Shown here: piece after piece, positions 50,757 to 59,887 of the stretch
Position numbering within the stretch: position 1 is the stretch's first letter
How the letters are laid out: the number at the start of each line of letters is the position of its first letter
NCBI RefSeq assembly: GCF_016907895.1
Contig: NZ_JAFBCV010000001.1
Location: 62,001-126,000, forward strand
From: Shouchella xiaoxiensis
GTDB lineage: Bacteria; Bacillota; Bacilli; Bacillales; Bacillaceae_D
Reading direction: 5' to 3'
Length of the DNA: 64,000 bases
The notes under the pieces: model-generated
Seen by the model: the letters and a program-made list of their open reading frames with translations, nothing else
Database searches by the model: none
Told to the model about the DNA's origin: nothing
Position numbers and translations under genes: made by a program

Positions 50757-51674
50757 GTGTGCACCATTAAAGTTGGATTAAGTTCATATAGTCTAGTAAC
50801 CGCATTAAAAGATGGGCGGATAACCATTCTCGAGGCGATTGATTGGGTTGCTGAGAACGGCGGCACTCATATGGAGCTCGTACCTTATGGCTACACGGTC
50901 GTTGATAACGAAGAGCTCGCCCTTCAAATTAAACAAAAAGCGGAAACTGCTGGTATTGAATTATCTGCATACTGTATGCCTGCTAATTTTGTTCAGGAGA
51001 CCGAAGCAGATTTTCAAGCAGAGGTAGATCGAATTAAGCAGCATGTTGATGTTGTCGCTAAAATGGGGATTAAGCTGCTACGTCATGACGTAACGGCGTT
51101 TACTTTACCAAAAGAAGATATGTCGATTCATTATTTTGAGAATCATTTCGATCAGCTTGTCTTAGGCAGTCAATTAATTGCTGATTATGCCGACCAATAC
51201 GGGATGACCACAACAATCGAGAATCATGGATTTAACGTACAATCAAGCGACCGGGTTCAGCGGGTATTGCACGCTGTTGACCGGAAAAACTTTAAAACAA
51301 CGCTTGATATTGGAAACTTTCTTTGCGCAGATGAAGACCCGCTTGTCGGCATCCGCAAAAACCTCCCGTACGCCGCTACCGTTCATTTCAAAGATTTCTA
51401 TGTACGTCCTTATTATGAAAATCCAGGCGAAGGTCATTGGTTTCGCACCGTAAACGACAATTATCTTCGCGGAGCGATTGTCGGTCATGGCGAGCTGCCA
51501 ATCAGGGAAATCATTCGACTGTTAAAGGCTAGTGGATATGATGGGCAGATCGTCGTAGAATTCGAAGGAATGGAAGACTGCTTTGTCGGCTCACGTATTG
51601 GTATGAACAACGTGAAGCGACTGTGGGATGAAGTGAAGGTAGACGGTTGGAAAACGGAAGCTGAAACCGTGTAA
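50757..51674 (+). CDS. Sugar phosphate isomerase/epimerase, AP-endonuclease-2-like TIM barrel
   Basis: About 302-305 residues of the xylose-isomerase-like TIM-barrel family. Metal-site residues are seen in HMELVPYG, TTIENHGF, TTLDIGNF, VHFKDFY and VVEFEGMED. The reaction is unknown; relatives include sugar epimerases and keto-sugar isomerases. The start is odd: GTG 50757 lies only 1 nt after AAGGAG, while ATT 50766 is better spaced and gives the usual family start IKVGLSSYSL. It is monocistronic, with its own promoter, cre site and terminator, beside the rhamnose genes. Confidence 0.8.
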   Translation: MCTIKVGLSSYSLVTALKDGRITILEAIDWVAENGGTHMELVPYGYTVVDNEELALQIKQKAETAGIELSAYCMPANFVQETEADFQAEVDRIKQHVDVVAKMGIKLLRHDVTAFTLPKEDMSIHYFENHFDQLVLGSQLIADYADQYGMTTTIENHGFNVQSSDRVQRVLHAVDRKNFKTTLDIGNFLCADEDPLVGIRKNLPYAATVHFKDFYVRPYYENPGEGHWFRTVNDNYLRGAIVGHGELPIREIIRLLKASGYDGQIVVEFEGMEDCFVGSRIGMNNVKRLWDEVKVDGWKTEAETV

Positions 51675-51694
51675 CTTTAACACCATAAGGAACG

Positions 51695-51728
51695 AGGTAC
51701 ATGGCTTCATGAAGCCATGTACCTTTTC
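51695..51728. terminator. Bidirectional terminator
   Basis: A perfect 14-bp stem AGGTACATGGCTTC / GAAGCCATGTACCT (51695-51724) with a minimal loop and T run. It serves the epimerase gene and the convergent lipoprotein gene. Confidence 0.85.
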
Positions 51729-51733
51729 TTTAA

Positions 51734-52111
51734 TTATCCTTCAACTAACGCATAAAAATAATAAAGTTCTCCATTCTCATCAACAATTAATACATCCTCT
51801 CTTTCCACAGCTTCAAAAATAGCAGAGCCTACGGATACTTTCGTGCTCATTTTTTCTGAGAGTGCAACGTTCCCTTCTGTTGCTTGTGCTTCAATTTCGC
51901 CGATCTGTTCACCTTTTGTTAACGTTAGTTCGTCGACCCAATCAATATTTGTTTGATAGACCGTTTCATTAAATAAAAGGATGTTTGCTTCAGAATCTCG
52001 ATTGAGGATCTCTTCTGCTGTCGGGTTTTCTGTTGAGTTTGTTTGCTCATTGTCACTTGCACATCCAGTAAGTATGAGTGCAAGCACAATGAAATGAGTT
52101 AATCTTTTTAT
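51734..52111 (-). CDS. Small secreted lipoprotein, unknown, apparently starting at AUA
   Basis: About 125 residues. Read from ATA at 52111 it has a textbook lipoprotein signal peptide: KRLTHFIVLALILTGC, with Cys as residue 17. A strong site AGAGGTGAT lies at the right distance (7 nt from GAGG to ATA). The nearest standard in-frame start, GTG at 52165, lacks a good site and would add 18 polar residues that spoil the signal. The ATG within the binding site is out of frame and stops at once. The mature part is acidic and ends with VLIVDENGELYYFYALVEG. No family recognised. Confidence 0.6.
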   Translation of the reverse strand: MKRLTHFIVLALILTGCASDNEQTNSTENPTAEEILNRDSEANILLFNETVYQTNIDWVDELTLTKGEQIGEIEAQATEGNVALSEKMSTKVSVGSAIFEAVEREDVLIVDENGELYYFYALVEG

Positions 52112-52357
52112 ACCATCACCTCTTTTACTATGTAGACGGTAAGGAAGATGGTTAGGAGTCTTCACTCTGGTGAAATGTTAAGTCATGTTACAGAGTAGAT
52201 GTTTTTCATAATCTGGAAGTTAATTCTCTCTGATTCACGTTTAAAAAATGGCAAAGCGTCTTTTTAATTATCAAGAAGATTTGATACAATATTAGGAAAA
52301 TAGAATATTCAATTTTTAACAGAGGGGGGATAATGAAATGGCAGGAAAAAATATTCT

Positions 52358-52588
52358 ATGAAGGGCTTAGCAATCGTCTTATCTTTATTCCTTGGGATTA
52401 CAATCCTTCTTTATGGGCTAGGTGCATTATTTAAGATTGACTGGTTGATGCTGGAAATCAATCTAATTGCATCTAATTCTGGCTTCGACTTTACGCTTAG
52501 CTCGTTAATACCGCCAATTATCGGGTTAATCGCTGCATTTGTTGGAGAACGAATTTATCAGAGAAGAAAAATCCGCATGGCCAACTAA
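52358..52588 (+). CDS. Small membrane protein, unknown
   Basis: 76 residues with two hydrophobic segments (GLAIVLSLFLGITILLYGLGALF and LIPPIIGLIAAFVG) and a basic end (RIYQRRKIRMAN). Its own ribosome site is weak. A strong GAGGGGGG serves an ATG at 52333 in another frame, which would give a 33-residue peptide overlapping this gene. This may be coupling, or a frameshift near 52340-52357. No family recognised. Confidence 0.5.
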   Translation: MKGLAIVLSLFLGITILLYGLGALFKIDWLMLEINLIASNSGFDFTLSSLIPPIIGLIAAFVGERIYQRRKIRMAN

Positions 52589-53129
52589 AGTGGAAATTGA
52601 AGGAGGATTCTTTGATAGGGTAACTTAGTCACTGAGAGTCGGCAGTAAGAGGGTTGAGAGTAGAATGAGCCTTATTAACCTATTTGACAGATTTGTTAGT
52701 TATTCATGAGCTGACGGCTGACGAGAAAACGTAGGAATGTTACTTGATTTAATTTAACATATGAGCGTGACTTCGCCAGAAATAAAGCAAGAGTTAAAAG
52801 AAGCTTCATACTCAATCAAGCCAATACCTTCACCAAGTATTGGCTTTTTATTATGCCGAAATCTACAGAAGAAAATTGTGCTGTTAGAGGGACCTGTATT
52901 AATTCCTCATCTTAAGAAATTAAAGACATAGTTATGCGAATATGACTATGCGCATCCTCACTTTAAAATAGAAAAAATTATCAATTAATGGTTTAATACA
53001 ATTAGGATTTTAACCGATAATCATGTATGATAAGAAACTTGGAAAGAATGATGCTTAAACATCGATTTCGTACGTTTACATCTGTTTTGGAAAAAAGGGT
53101 AAAAAAAGTGAAGGTAAAGGAGTAGAAAC
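52589..53129. other. Intergenic region, 541 nt, with a terminator-like hairpin
   Basis: The only clear structure is AGCCAATAC (52819-52827) pairing with GTATTGGCT (52837-52845), followed by five T. A 56-codon open frame at 52761-52931 runs through it but has no binding site; it may be a gene remnant. AAAGGAG before 53130 belongs to the next gene. Confidence 0.5.
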
Positions 53130-54779
53130 ATGAAATCGAATGAAAGCAGCATTCAGCCTGTTTTTTATTGGGCAGTTGGAATTTTAAGTTTAGTTATTAT
53201 ATCTGGGGTAGCGATTCCTAATTTGTTTGAAACGGTGACCAGTAATGTGCAAGCCTTCATTTCAAGCACGTTTGGTTGGTATTACTTAATTGCCGTCACG
53301 TTCTTTATGATCGTCTGTTTGTTTATTATTTTCAGTCCGTACGGAAAAATTAAGCTAGGTAAAGATGATGACAAGCCGGAATTTGGTTATTTAAGCTGGT
53401 TTGCGATGCTCTTTAGTGCCGGAATGGGGATCGGCCTCGTTTTCTTTGGTGTAGCGGAACCAATCTCCCATTTTGCGATTAATTCGCCTACTGTTGATGA
53501 AGGGACGGTAGAAGCAGCGCGGGAATCAATGCGTTTTGTCTTTTTCCATTACGGTATTCATGCTTGGGGGATATATGCGATTATCGCTATCTGCTTGGCT
53601 TACTTTACGTATCGCAAAGGGAAGTCTGGTTTAATCAGTGGGACGCTGTCACCGCTAATGAACACAGACGGCCTGCTTGGAAAAGTAATTGATACATTTG
53701 CCTTAATTGCGACCGTAACCGGTATTGTTACAAGTCTGGGGTTCGGAGCCGTACAGATGAATGGCGGAATCTCGTACTTAACGGATTTACCGATCAGCTT
53801 CTGGCTCCAAGCAATTATTATTGTCATTGTAACAATCTTGTTTTTAACGTCGGCAATGACCGGGATTGATAAAGGCATTCGGATTTTGAGTAACTTTAAT
53901 ATGCTCTTGGCCTTGCTCCTATTGCTCTTTATTGCCGGATTCGGTGCGACATTGTATTCAATGAACCTGTTTACAAATACACTTGGTACCTATTTACAGA
54001 CATTACCTGAACTCAGCTTCCGTATTGCACCTGGAAGTCCAGAAAGCCGCTCATGGATTAATGACTGGACAATTTTTTACTGGGCTTGGTGGATTGCTTG
54101 GTCTCCTTACGTCGGTACCTTTATTGCACGGGTTTCCCGTGGGCGGACTTTAAGAGAGTTTACCGTGGCTGTTTTAATCGTGCCTTCAATTGTTGGCTTT
54201 ATTTGGTTCTCTATTGTAGGTGGTACGGGAATGTCTCTTGAGCTAAACGATGTCATTAGCTTATCCTCACTCGGGGATGAAGAGATGATGTTTGGTTTAC
54301 TAAGTACAATGCCGATCAGTACAATTACGTCGATTCTAACAATTGGCTTGATTGCCGTGTTCTTCATTACATCGGCTGATTCAGCAACGTTTGTGCTAGG
54401 AATGCACTCTACCAATGGATCATTAAACCCACCAAACAAAATTAAGTTCACCTGGGGCGTTATTTTAGCAGCAATGGCAATCGTTCTATTGTACAGCGGT
54501 GGCTTGCAGGCGCTTCAAAACGTGATGATTATTGCAGCTTTTCCGTTTTCAATTATCCTGTTGCTCATGGTTTTCTCACTGTTAAAATCGCTTCGCTACG
54601 AACAGATACGCGTGACCGTGCAGGAAAAGAAAGAAATTCGTGAACTGCGCCAGTGGAAACGAAAACAAGAAAAAGAAGCAAAAAAAGAAAAATCCGCTAA
54701 TAAGAAGATGAAAAGAAAAAAAGGCGTTGAGCCTGTTCAAGAGTCTTCTGTAGAAGATGAAGATAAACCTAAGCAGTAG
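53130..54779 (+). CDS. BCCT-family betaine/choline transporter (OpuD-like)
   Basis: 549 residues with twelve predicted membrane segments. BCCT hallmarks are GMGIGLVFFGVAEPISHF and the signature WAWWIAWSPYVGTFIARVSRG. The GMGIG glycine stretch is the form linked with sodium-driven betaine uptake. The C-terminus is a long charged tail (from KEIRELRQWKRKQEKEAKKE onward) facing the cytoplasm, which in related carriers responds to osmotic stress. It would import glycine betaine or a similar compatible solute. AAAGGAG precedes the ATG. Confidence 0.9.
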   Translation: MKSNESSIQPVFYWAVGILSLVIISGVAIPNLFETVTSNVQAFISSTFGWYYLIAVTFFMIVCLFIIFSPYGKIKLGKDDDKPEFGYLSWFAMLFSAGMGIGLVFFGVAEPISHFAINSPTVDEGTVEAARESMRFVFFHYGIHAWGIYAIIAICLAYFTYRKGKSGLISGTLSPLMNTDGLLGKVIDTFALIATVTGIVTSLGFGAVQMNGGISYLTDLPISFWLQAIIIVIVTILFLTSAMTGIDKGIRILSNFNMLLALLLLLFIAGFGATLYSMNLFTNTLGTYLQTLPELSFRIAPGSPESRSWINDWTIFYWAWWIAWSPYVGTFIARVSRGRTLREFTVAVLIVPSIVGFIWFSIVGGTGMSLELNDVISLSSLGDEEMMFGLLSTMPISTITSILTIGLIAVFFITSADSATFVLGMHSTNGSLNPPNKIKFTWGVILAAMAIVLLYSGGLQALQNVMIIAAFPFSIILLLMVFSLLKSLRYEQIRVTVQEKKEIRELRQWKRKQEKEAKKEKSANKKMKRKKGVEPVQESSVEDEDKPKQ

Positions 54780-54784
54780 ATTCA

Positions 54785-54815
54785 AAAAACCTGAGCGCAT
54801 TGCGCTCAGGTTTTT
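54785..54815. terminator. Bidirectional terminator
   Basis: AAAAACCTGAGCGC (54785-54798) pairs with GCGCTCAGGTTTTT (54802-54815). A-runs and T-runs on the two arms allow termination in both directions, between the BCCT gene and the convergent yxeA gene, whose stop it overlaps. Confidence 0.88.
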
Positions 54816-55128
54816 AAGGCATTTCACTTTCCTCAATAAATGTGTATGCTTCCGTATGTGTTCCTTTAGCTAGTACTCTTATGTGTGTGCCACGATCAAG
54901 TCTAGCGCTAGTGCTAAACACAACTCGCTTCGTTTCTCCACTTTCATTCATGCCATTCACGTCATATTTATACCTGCCATCATCGTTAATAGGTTCATCT
55001 TGAATCTCAACATAGACGTATTCTTGAGCAATAAGTGGATTAAAGCGGTCAAATGTCTCGCGGAAGAAAAAATAAAAGCTCACCATGAGAACAAGCAAAA
55101 CGAGACATGATACAAGGAGTTTTTTCAT
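54814..55128 (-). CDS. yxeA: YxeA-family (DUF1093) small secreted/membrane-anchored protein
   Basis: 104 residues: an N-terminal hydrophobic segment (LLVSCLVLLVLMVSFYFFF) and a beta-rich exported domain (YVYVEIQDEPINDDGRYKYD, RLDRGTHIRVLAKG, AYTFIEESEMP). This matches the YxeA/DUF1093 OB-like family. In B. subtilis yxeA is the last gene of the yxdLM-yxeA transcript controlled by YxdJ. The same order here supports the name. Its molecular role is unknown; it probably acts at the outer membrane face in envelope stress. Confidence 0.82.
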   Translation of the reverse strand: MKKLLVSCLVLLVLMVSFYFFFRETFDRFNPLIAQEYVYVEIQDEPINDDGRYKYDVNGMNESGETKRVVFSTSARLDRGTHIRVLAKGTHTEAYTFIEESEMP

Positions 55129-55144
55129 AAAGCAACTTTCCCTT

Positions 55145-57067
55145 CTATAAAGAACTTAGTACAATGCGTTTGTAATATTGAATCGTAAGAGCTGCAAAGG
55201 TCAAATAGATAAGAATGTAGGCAACCATGCTGATGATGATTGGCGTGAGCATGCTTGCGGCGATAAGAACAGAACCGACGTTAAGAGCAAACGCAGCATG
55301 AATTAAACCAATGCCCAAAGGGATTAAGAAAACGAAGAGCTGTTTGCGAATGATGCCTTTCATCATATCGTTTACTTGGAATCCGAGTTGCCGCAGTGTT
55401 CGATAATGGTTTTTCTCTTGTTCAGCCTCGGTCATTTGCTTAAAGTACAAAATACTTCCAGTTGATAGGATAAACACAAAACCTAAGATTCCGGCAATGA
55501 AAATGAGAAGTCCAAATGTTTGCAGTGATTCCTCGTATGCAGTGTAAAAGTCAGTAATATACGCATCGCTTTCCATATGTTCTGAAAAGATAGCAGAAGC
55601 TGTAGCGGATTGGTCTGTATCCACTAATTGAAATACCTCAAAGGTCAACCATTCTTTAGACTCATCCTCCTGCATACTGTTTCTTACTGTTTGAAAGGTG
55701 TCTTCAGAAACAAGCAATTGTTCTCCGTAGAATCTGTAGTTCATGACGTTTTCTAACTGAAACTCAGAGACGGTTATGGCGTTTGTTTCGTTGACTGAAG
55801 TGAACTGCACATCTTTTGGAAATGATGTTTCCACCCCTTCGATGATCGCACGGGTATTGTAATAGATAGCCTCACCCTCTTCAGGGCGCTCTACATCTAA
55901 TCCCGCCTGAACCATCTGTTCTGCTGAAAAAAGTAAAAAGGCTCTATTGCGATTGTTTCCACCTAGTTCCTGCTCAACCCACGTCCCGTCAAATCGGATA
56001 GCTTCCAGTTGAAACTGATTAAAAGTAATTTCTTCATCTTCTAAAGCACTTGCGATTAAAGCTGCTTCCTCTTGCATATTTTCCACAGCGAAATCAAAAG
56101 GCATGGCTAGGCGCACATCGGTTTCGGTCGAATAATATAACGAGTACGAAAGTGAAATCATCGTAATCGTCATAGCTGATAATACGGTGATGATCGTTAA
56201 CGAGTTGGCATGCCCCTTCATTCGATGCATTAATGGAGCAACAGACAGGCTATTATATAAGCCGAGATTGCCGTTTTTCTTTTTGCGAAAAACAGATAGA
56301 ATCCAGCTAATCGTCGTATGAAAAATCAAGTAGGTTCCGAGAATGGTGCTTGAAAGAACAATTAACAGAAGAAACAATAGCAAGTCCGCCTGTTCGACAA
56401 TGAAGGTTGACATATAATAACCAAACGCGATAAGACCTACTCCAGTTACTCCTAAGAGAGCTGAAACAAGGCTTGATCGTTTCACAATTGAGTCGTGTTG
56501 ATGATTGGCTTTAAACAATTGCAAGAGAGTGCTGCGATAAACGGTCCAAATGATTTGAATGGACGTGACAACTAGTAAACAAGTAAACACAGCAATGGTT
56601 TGCAGAAGTGCTTGACCAGAAAAGGTTAAACCAATCGTATCTTCTAAACCTAAGAGGTTTATGAAGAGTAAAAGAAAGAAGCGCGAGAGCAAGGTGCCAA
56701 CGAATAAACCGCTCAGTAAAGCTCCTAAACCAAGAATGGTATGTTCCATAATGAGGACACGCGCAACCCATGCCTTAGATAAGCCAATTAATTGATACAA
56801 GCCAATTTCTTGACTACGTCTGCGAATAAAGATGCTTGTCGCGTACATCGTAAATACAATTGTAATGAGAATAAGCAAGATTCCAGCGACTTGAAAAGCC
56901 GTTGAGAAATTCATGCTTGCTTGAACTAGCTGAACAACCATTTGATCGTTTTGTAAGGTCGAAAAGATAAAGTACAAGCTAATGCTGAAAATCATTGCGA
57001 AGAAATAGAGATAATACATTTTGATGTTTTTTCGCATACTGCGTATGACCAATTTCCGTATAGTCAT
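55145..57067 (-). CDS. yxdM: BceB-type ABC permease (YxdM-like)
   Basis: 640 residues, ten predicted membrane segments with one large extracellular domain of about 200 residues between segments 7 and 8 (about residues 310-520). That is the layout of BceB/VraG-type permeases, which detect peptide antibiotics and signal flux to the kinase. The FtsX-like parts are at both ends. It overlaps the ATPase gene by 4 nt. Confidence 0.88.
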   Translation of the reverse strand: MTIRKLVIRSMRKNIKMYYLYFFAMIFSISLYFIFSTLQNDQMVVQLVQASMNFSTAFQVAGILLILITIVFTMYATSIFIRRRSQEIGLYQLIGLSKAWVARVLIMEHTILGLGALLSGLFVGTLLSRFFLLLFINLLGLEDTIGLTFSGQALLQTIAVFTCLLVVTSIQIIWTVYRSTLLQLFKANHQHDSIVKRSSLVSALLGVTGVGLIAFGYYMSTFIVEQADLLLFLLLIVLSSTILGTYLIFHTTISWILSVFRKKKNGNLGLYNSLSVAPLMHRMKGHANSLTIITVLSAMTITMISLSYSLYYSTETDVRLAMPFDFAVENMQEEAALIASALEDEEITFNQFQLEAIRFDGTWVEQELGGNNRNRAFLLFSAEQMVQAGLDVERPEEGEAIYYNTRAIIEGVETSFPKDVQFTSVNETNAITVSEFQLENVMNYRFYGEQLLVSEDTFQTVRNSMQEDESKEWLTFEVFQLVDTDQSATASAIFSEHMESDAYITDFYTAYEESLQTFGLLIFIAGILGFVFILSTGSILYFKQMTEAEQEKNHYRTLRQLGFQVNDMMKGIIRKQLFVFLIPLGIGLIHAAFALNVGSVLIAASMLTPIIISMVAYILIYLTFAALTIQYYKRIVLSSL

Positions 57068-57843
57068 TTTTGGATGCCACCACCAAGAACGGCTTGCATA
57101 TCAAGAATGTCTTTAAAGAAAGAATCTCTTGATTTCTCGCCTCGATACAGTTCAGAAAAGATGTTTCCATCTTTTAAGAAAACGACACGGTTACAATAGC
57201 TTGATGCTAACGGGTCATGAGTCACCATCACAATGCTTACTTTTCTTACCTGGTTAATCTCATGTAAGTTTTCTAACAGATTGGAGGCTGCTTTTGAATC
57301 AAGGGCTCCGGTAGGTTCATCTGCAAAAACGAGTGAAGGCGAATGAATTAACGCTCTTGCTGCAGAGGTTCGTTGCTTTTGCCCTCCAGAAATTTCAGAA
57401 GGGTATTTATTTGCTAACTCTGTAATTCCTAACATGCCTGCAATGGCTTGAAAGTTTTCCTCAGCTTGATTATTGCTTATTTTTGTTAAGGAAACAGGCA
57501 GTAGAATGTTTTCTTTCACTGTTAACGTATCAAGGAGATTATAGTCTTGAAAGATAAAGCCGAGATGCTGGCGACGAATGTTTGAGAGATGCTTGTCTTT
57601 CATAGTAGAGATTTCATCGTCATTAATATGAATCCTGCCTTCTGTGGCCCGGTCGATGGTGGCTAACGTATTGAGAAGCGTTGTTTTTCCGGAACCGGAA
57701 GGGCCCATAATCCCAACAAATTCTCCTTCTAATACACGAAGGTCGATGCCTTTTAATACGTGTTGAGCATTCCCTTTTGAACCGAATGATTTATAGACGC
57801 CTTCAGCGTTTAGAATGGTCTTCGGTGTCTTTTGAATCATCAT
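57064..57843 (-). CDS. yxdL: BceA-type ABC ATPase (YxdL-like)
   Basis: 259 residues of the MacB/BceA type. Walker A is [13 protein letters not shown], the Q-loop [12 protein letters not shown], the signature SGGQKQR, Walker [13 protein letters not shown] and the switch His in VTHD. It powers the preceding-described permease. A non-coding gap with a hairpin and inverted repeat separates it from the kinase gene, consistent with a regulated promoter of its own. Confidence 0.9.
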   Translation of the reverse strand: MMIQKTPKTILNAEGVYKSFGSKGNAQHVLKGIDLRVLEGEFVGIMGPSGSGKTTLLNTLATIDRATEGRIHINDDEISTMKDKHLSNIRRQHLGFIFQDYNLLDTLTVKENILLPVSLTKISNNQAEENFQAIAGMLGITELANKYPSEISGGQKQRTSAARALIHSPSLVFADEPTGALDSKAASNLLENLHEINQVRKVSIVMVTHDPLASSYCNRVVFLKDGNIFSELYRGEKSRDSFFKDILDMQAVLGGGIQK

Positions 57844-57931
57844 CTTTTACACTCCAATCGAGTTGGTATAGATACAGTGTAGTGCTTTTTTGATTTATGG
57901 TCGTATGCTTTAGATGATAAAATCGGTTCCA

Positions 57932-57951
57932 ATGTGATATTTATGTCACAT
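57932..57951. promoter_or_regulatory. Inverted repeat, candidate response-regulator site for yxdLM
   Basis: ATGTGA at 57932-57937 and TCACAT at 57946-57951, 8 nt apart, lie in the promoter region of the ATPase gene, right after the upstream hairpin. Bce-type regulators bind inverted repeats in such places, though this one is not the usual form. Confidence 0.4.
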
Positions 57952-57999
57952 AGCGCAAAACGAAGTAGCCAGTATGCCCTGACTACTTCGTTTTGCGCT
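57952..57999. terminator. Long hairpin between the two-component genes and the ABC genes
   Basis: Arms of 21 nt (57952-57972 and 57979-57999) with one mismatch and a 6-nt loop. It ends 4 nt after the kinase stop. The TTTT lies within the stem, so termination of minus-strand transcription is probable but the tail is short. Confidence 0.7.
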
Positions 58000-58002
58000 A
58001 AT

Positions 58003-59040
58003 TTATAACACCGTTCGTCGTAACTGTTCAAATGAATTGGCTTTCGCAAAAGTGATTGAAATGGATGTACCTGAACCAGCAACGGAAGAAACATCAAGTT
58101 GGGTATGTAGCTTTTTGCTTATTTCTCGGGCAAGGTAAAGACCCATACCGGTAGCAGAGTGTTGTATACGTCCATTCTCTCCGGTAAACCCGCGATCGAA
58201 AATGCGAGGAAGGTCATGTGCTTGAATACCGGGACCTTGATCTTTAATCGTGACAAAGACGAATTCAGCTTGATCTTGATCGACATGAATCGTAATGGTT
58301 CCATGAGAAGGACTGTATTTAATCGCATTGGTTAATAGCTGTCGCATAACAAATCCACACCACTTTTTATCCGTATAAACGGTCATGTCTGATTGTCCGG
58401 TTACTTCGATCGCTAGGTCTTTTTCCATACACCAAGTTGATAGTTCGCGAATTTCTCCTTTCAACAAAAGGTCCACCTTCACTAATTCTGGAAGTAAATC
58501 TGAATCTATCGTCGCTAAACGAGAGATGTATAACTGTTGGTCGAGCAGTAGATGCATTTTTAACCAACTGGGATTCAGCTTTTGTACTAAATCATTCGAG
58601 CGCTGCGCATCCATTGTAATTTTCATTGCCGTTAGGGGCGTTTTCATTTCATGGACCCATGAAGCAAGATCATGCTGTTCTAGTTGGTGAGATGATTGCT
58701 GGTTGTGACGTTTCGTTAAATCTTGCTCGTAAATCGTGTGGAAAAACCTAGCGACAATTTTGTCAGGGAAACGGCTCTGAGGAGGGGGAAGGCAATCAAA
58801 CCAGTCCTCTCCTAAGCCATCTTGAAGGGCAACTAGTGACTTATAGTAGGCCGTTTCTTTTTTGTATCTCCATAAAAAGAAGCACACACAAACAATTAAA
58901 AACAAGACGTTTAAATAAATGAGTGATAGGCGCTCCACGCGAATGCCAGCATCGAGTAGGATTAACAGGTTCGTTAGGAGTAGGAGAAACCCGATTAAGG
59001 CAAGCCAACTTCTTTTGTAAACGAGGTATGGGATAAACAA
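58003..59040 (-). CDS. yxdK: Intramembrane-sensing histidine kinase (BceS/YxdK-like)
   Basis: 345 residues. Two membrane segments near the N-terminus with almost no loop between them, typical of BceS-type kinases that sense through their ABC transporter. The phospho-accepting His is in ASWVHEMKTPLTAMK. ATP-binding boxes: QLLTNAIKYSP (N), IKDQGPGIQ (G1), and GFTGENGRIQHSATGMGLYL (F/G2). It lies 11 nt after the response regulator. Confidence 0.9.
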   Translation of the reverse strand: MFIPYLVYKRSWLALIGFLLLLTNLLILLDAGIRVERLSLIYLNVLFLIVCVCFFLWRYKKETAYYKSLVALQDGLGEDWFDCLPPPQSRFPDKIVARFFHTIYEQDLTKRHNQQSSHQLEQHDLASWVHEMKTPLTAMKITMDAQRSNDLVQKLNPSWLKMHLLLDQQLYISRLATIDSDLLPELVKVDLLLKGEIRELSTWCMEKDLAIEVTGQSDMTVYTDKKWCGFVMRQLLTNAIKYSPSHGTITIHVDQDQAEFVFVTIKDQGPGIQAHDLPRIFDRGFTGENGRIQHSATGMGLYLAREISKKLHTQLDVSSVAGSGTSISITFAKANSFEQLRRTVL

Positions 59041-59051
59041 AGCGGTTCCTC

Positions 59052-59735
59052 CTAAAGCGTAACGGCCATATAGCCGAGTCCTTTTTTTGTCACAATTGCA
59101 TCAGATAACTGAAGCTCGGACAGCTTTTGACGTAATCTAGTCATATTGGCTGTGAGCGTATTGTCATTAATAAATTGGTCATCATCCCAAAGCATTTTCA
59201 TTAGTTCATGACGAGAGATAATTTCATTCGTTGATTTAACCAAAACCGAAAGAATAAAAAATTCATTTCTTGTGAGATCAACGGTTTTGCCATCTTTATA
59301 AATTCCGCCGCTTTTAAAATCGATCATGGCATGGTTCCATTCTATTACATCAGAAGCAGCTTCTTCATACGTATAGGTTCTGCGCAATAGTGCCTGGATC
59401 TTTGCGCGCAGGACATCCATATGAAAGGGTTTTTGGATGTAATCGTCTGCACCTAGATTGATGGCCATCACCATGTCCATTGGATGATCTCTTGAAGAAA
59501 GAAAGAGAATTGGCACTTTCGAGACAGCGCGAATTTCACGGCACCAATGAAAACCGTCGTACTTAGGGAGCTGAATATCAACGATGACAAGGTGGGGCTG
59601 TTGTGCTACGAAGTTTTCCATGACTTGAGAAAAATCATCTGGGGAGCTTACATTGTAAGACCACTGAGCTAGCCCTTCATGTAAAGCTGCTAAAACATGA
59701 GCGTCATCCTCAATGATAAAAATCTTCATATTCAT
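59052..59735 (-). CDS. yxdJ: OmpR-family response regulator (BceR/YxdJ-like)
   Basis: 227 residues. Receiver domain with acidic pair IIEDD, phospho-Asp in VIVDIQLPKYDG (about residue 54) and Lys in YIQKPF; then a winged-helix OmpR output domain (VDLTRNEFFILSVLV and LTANMTRLRQKL). AGGAGGGG is 8 nt before the ATG. With the kinase it should induce the ABC genes when cationic peptides are present; in B. subtilis YxdJK responds to LL-37. Confidence 0.91.
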   Translation of the reverse strand: MNMKIFIIEDDAHVLAALHEGLAQWSYNVSSPDDFSQVMENFVAQQPHLVIVDIQLPKYDGFHWCREIRAVSKVPILFLSSRDHPMDMVMAINLGADDYIQKPFHMDVLRAKIQALLRRTYTYEEAASDVIEWNHAMIDFKSGGIYKDGKTVDLTRNEFFILSVLVKSTNEIISRHELMKMLWDDDQFINDNTLTANMTRLRQKLSELQLSDAIVTKKGLGYMAVTL

Positions 59736-59887
59736 CTGACCCCTCCTTTCTAGCTACAAGTCTATTCTAAAGGATTCATGTCCAGAAAACTATGACGTTT
59801 CTAGAATGAATTAGAGTATTTGAGAAAAATCGATTGACCTTCACGTTGCGTCATCCTTTATGCTTTCGTTTATAAGGAGGCGAACCG

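Noticed and set aside
52255-52300. Promoter with TACAAT at 52285 before the small membrane gene
   Set aside because: The -10 is good, but no acceptable -35 is present at 16-18 nt; left out as unsupported.
52761-52931. 56-codon open frame in the intergenic region before the BCCT gene
   Set aside because: No ribosome site, no recognisable domain, and a terminator hairpin lies inside it; at most a remnant.
55145-59735. Bacitracin resistance module BceRSAB rather than YxdJKLM
   Set aside because: The modules are alike, but the yxeA-family gene after the permease is the mark of the yxd operon; the inducer remains unproven.
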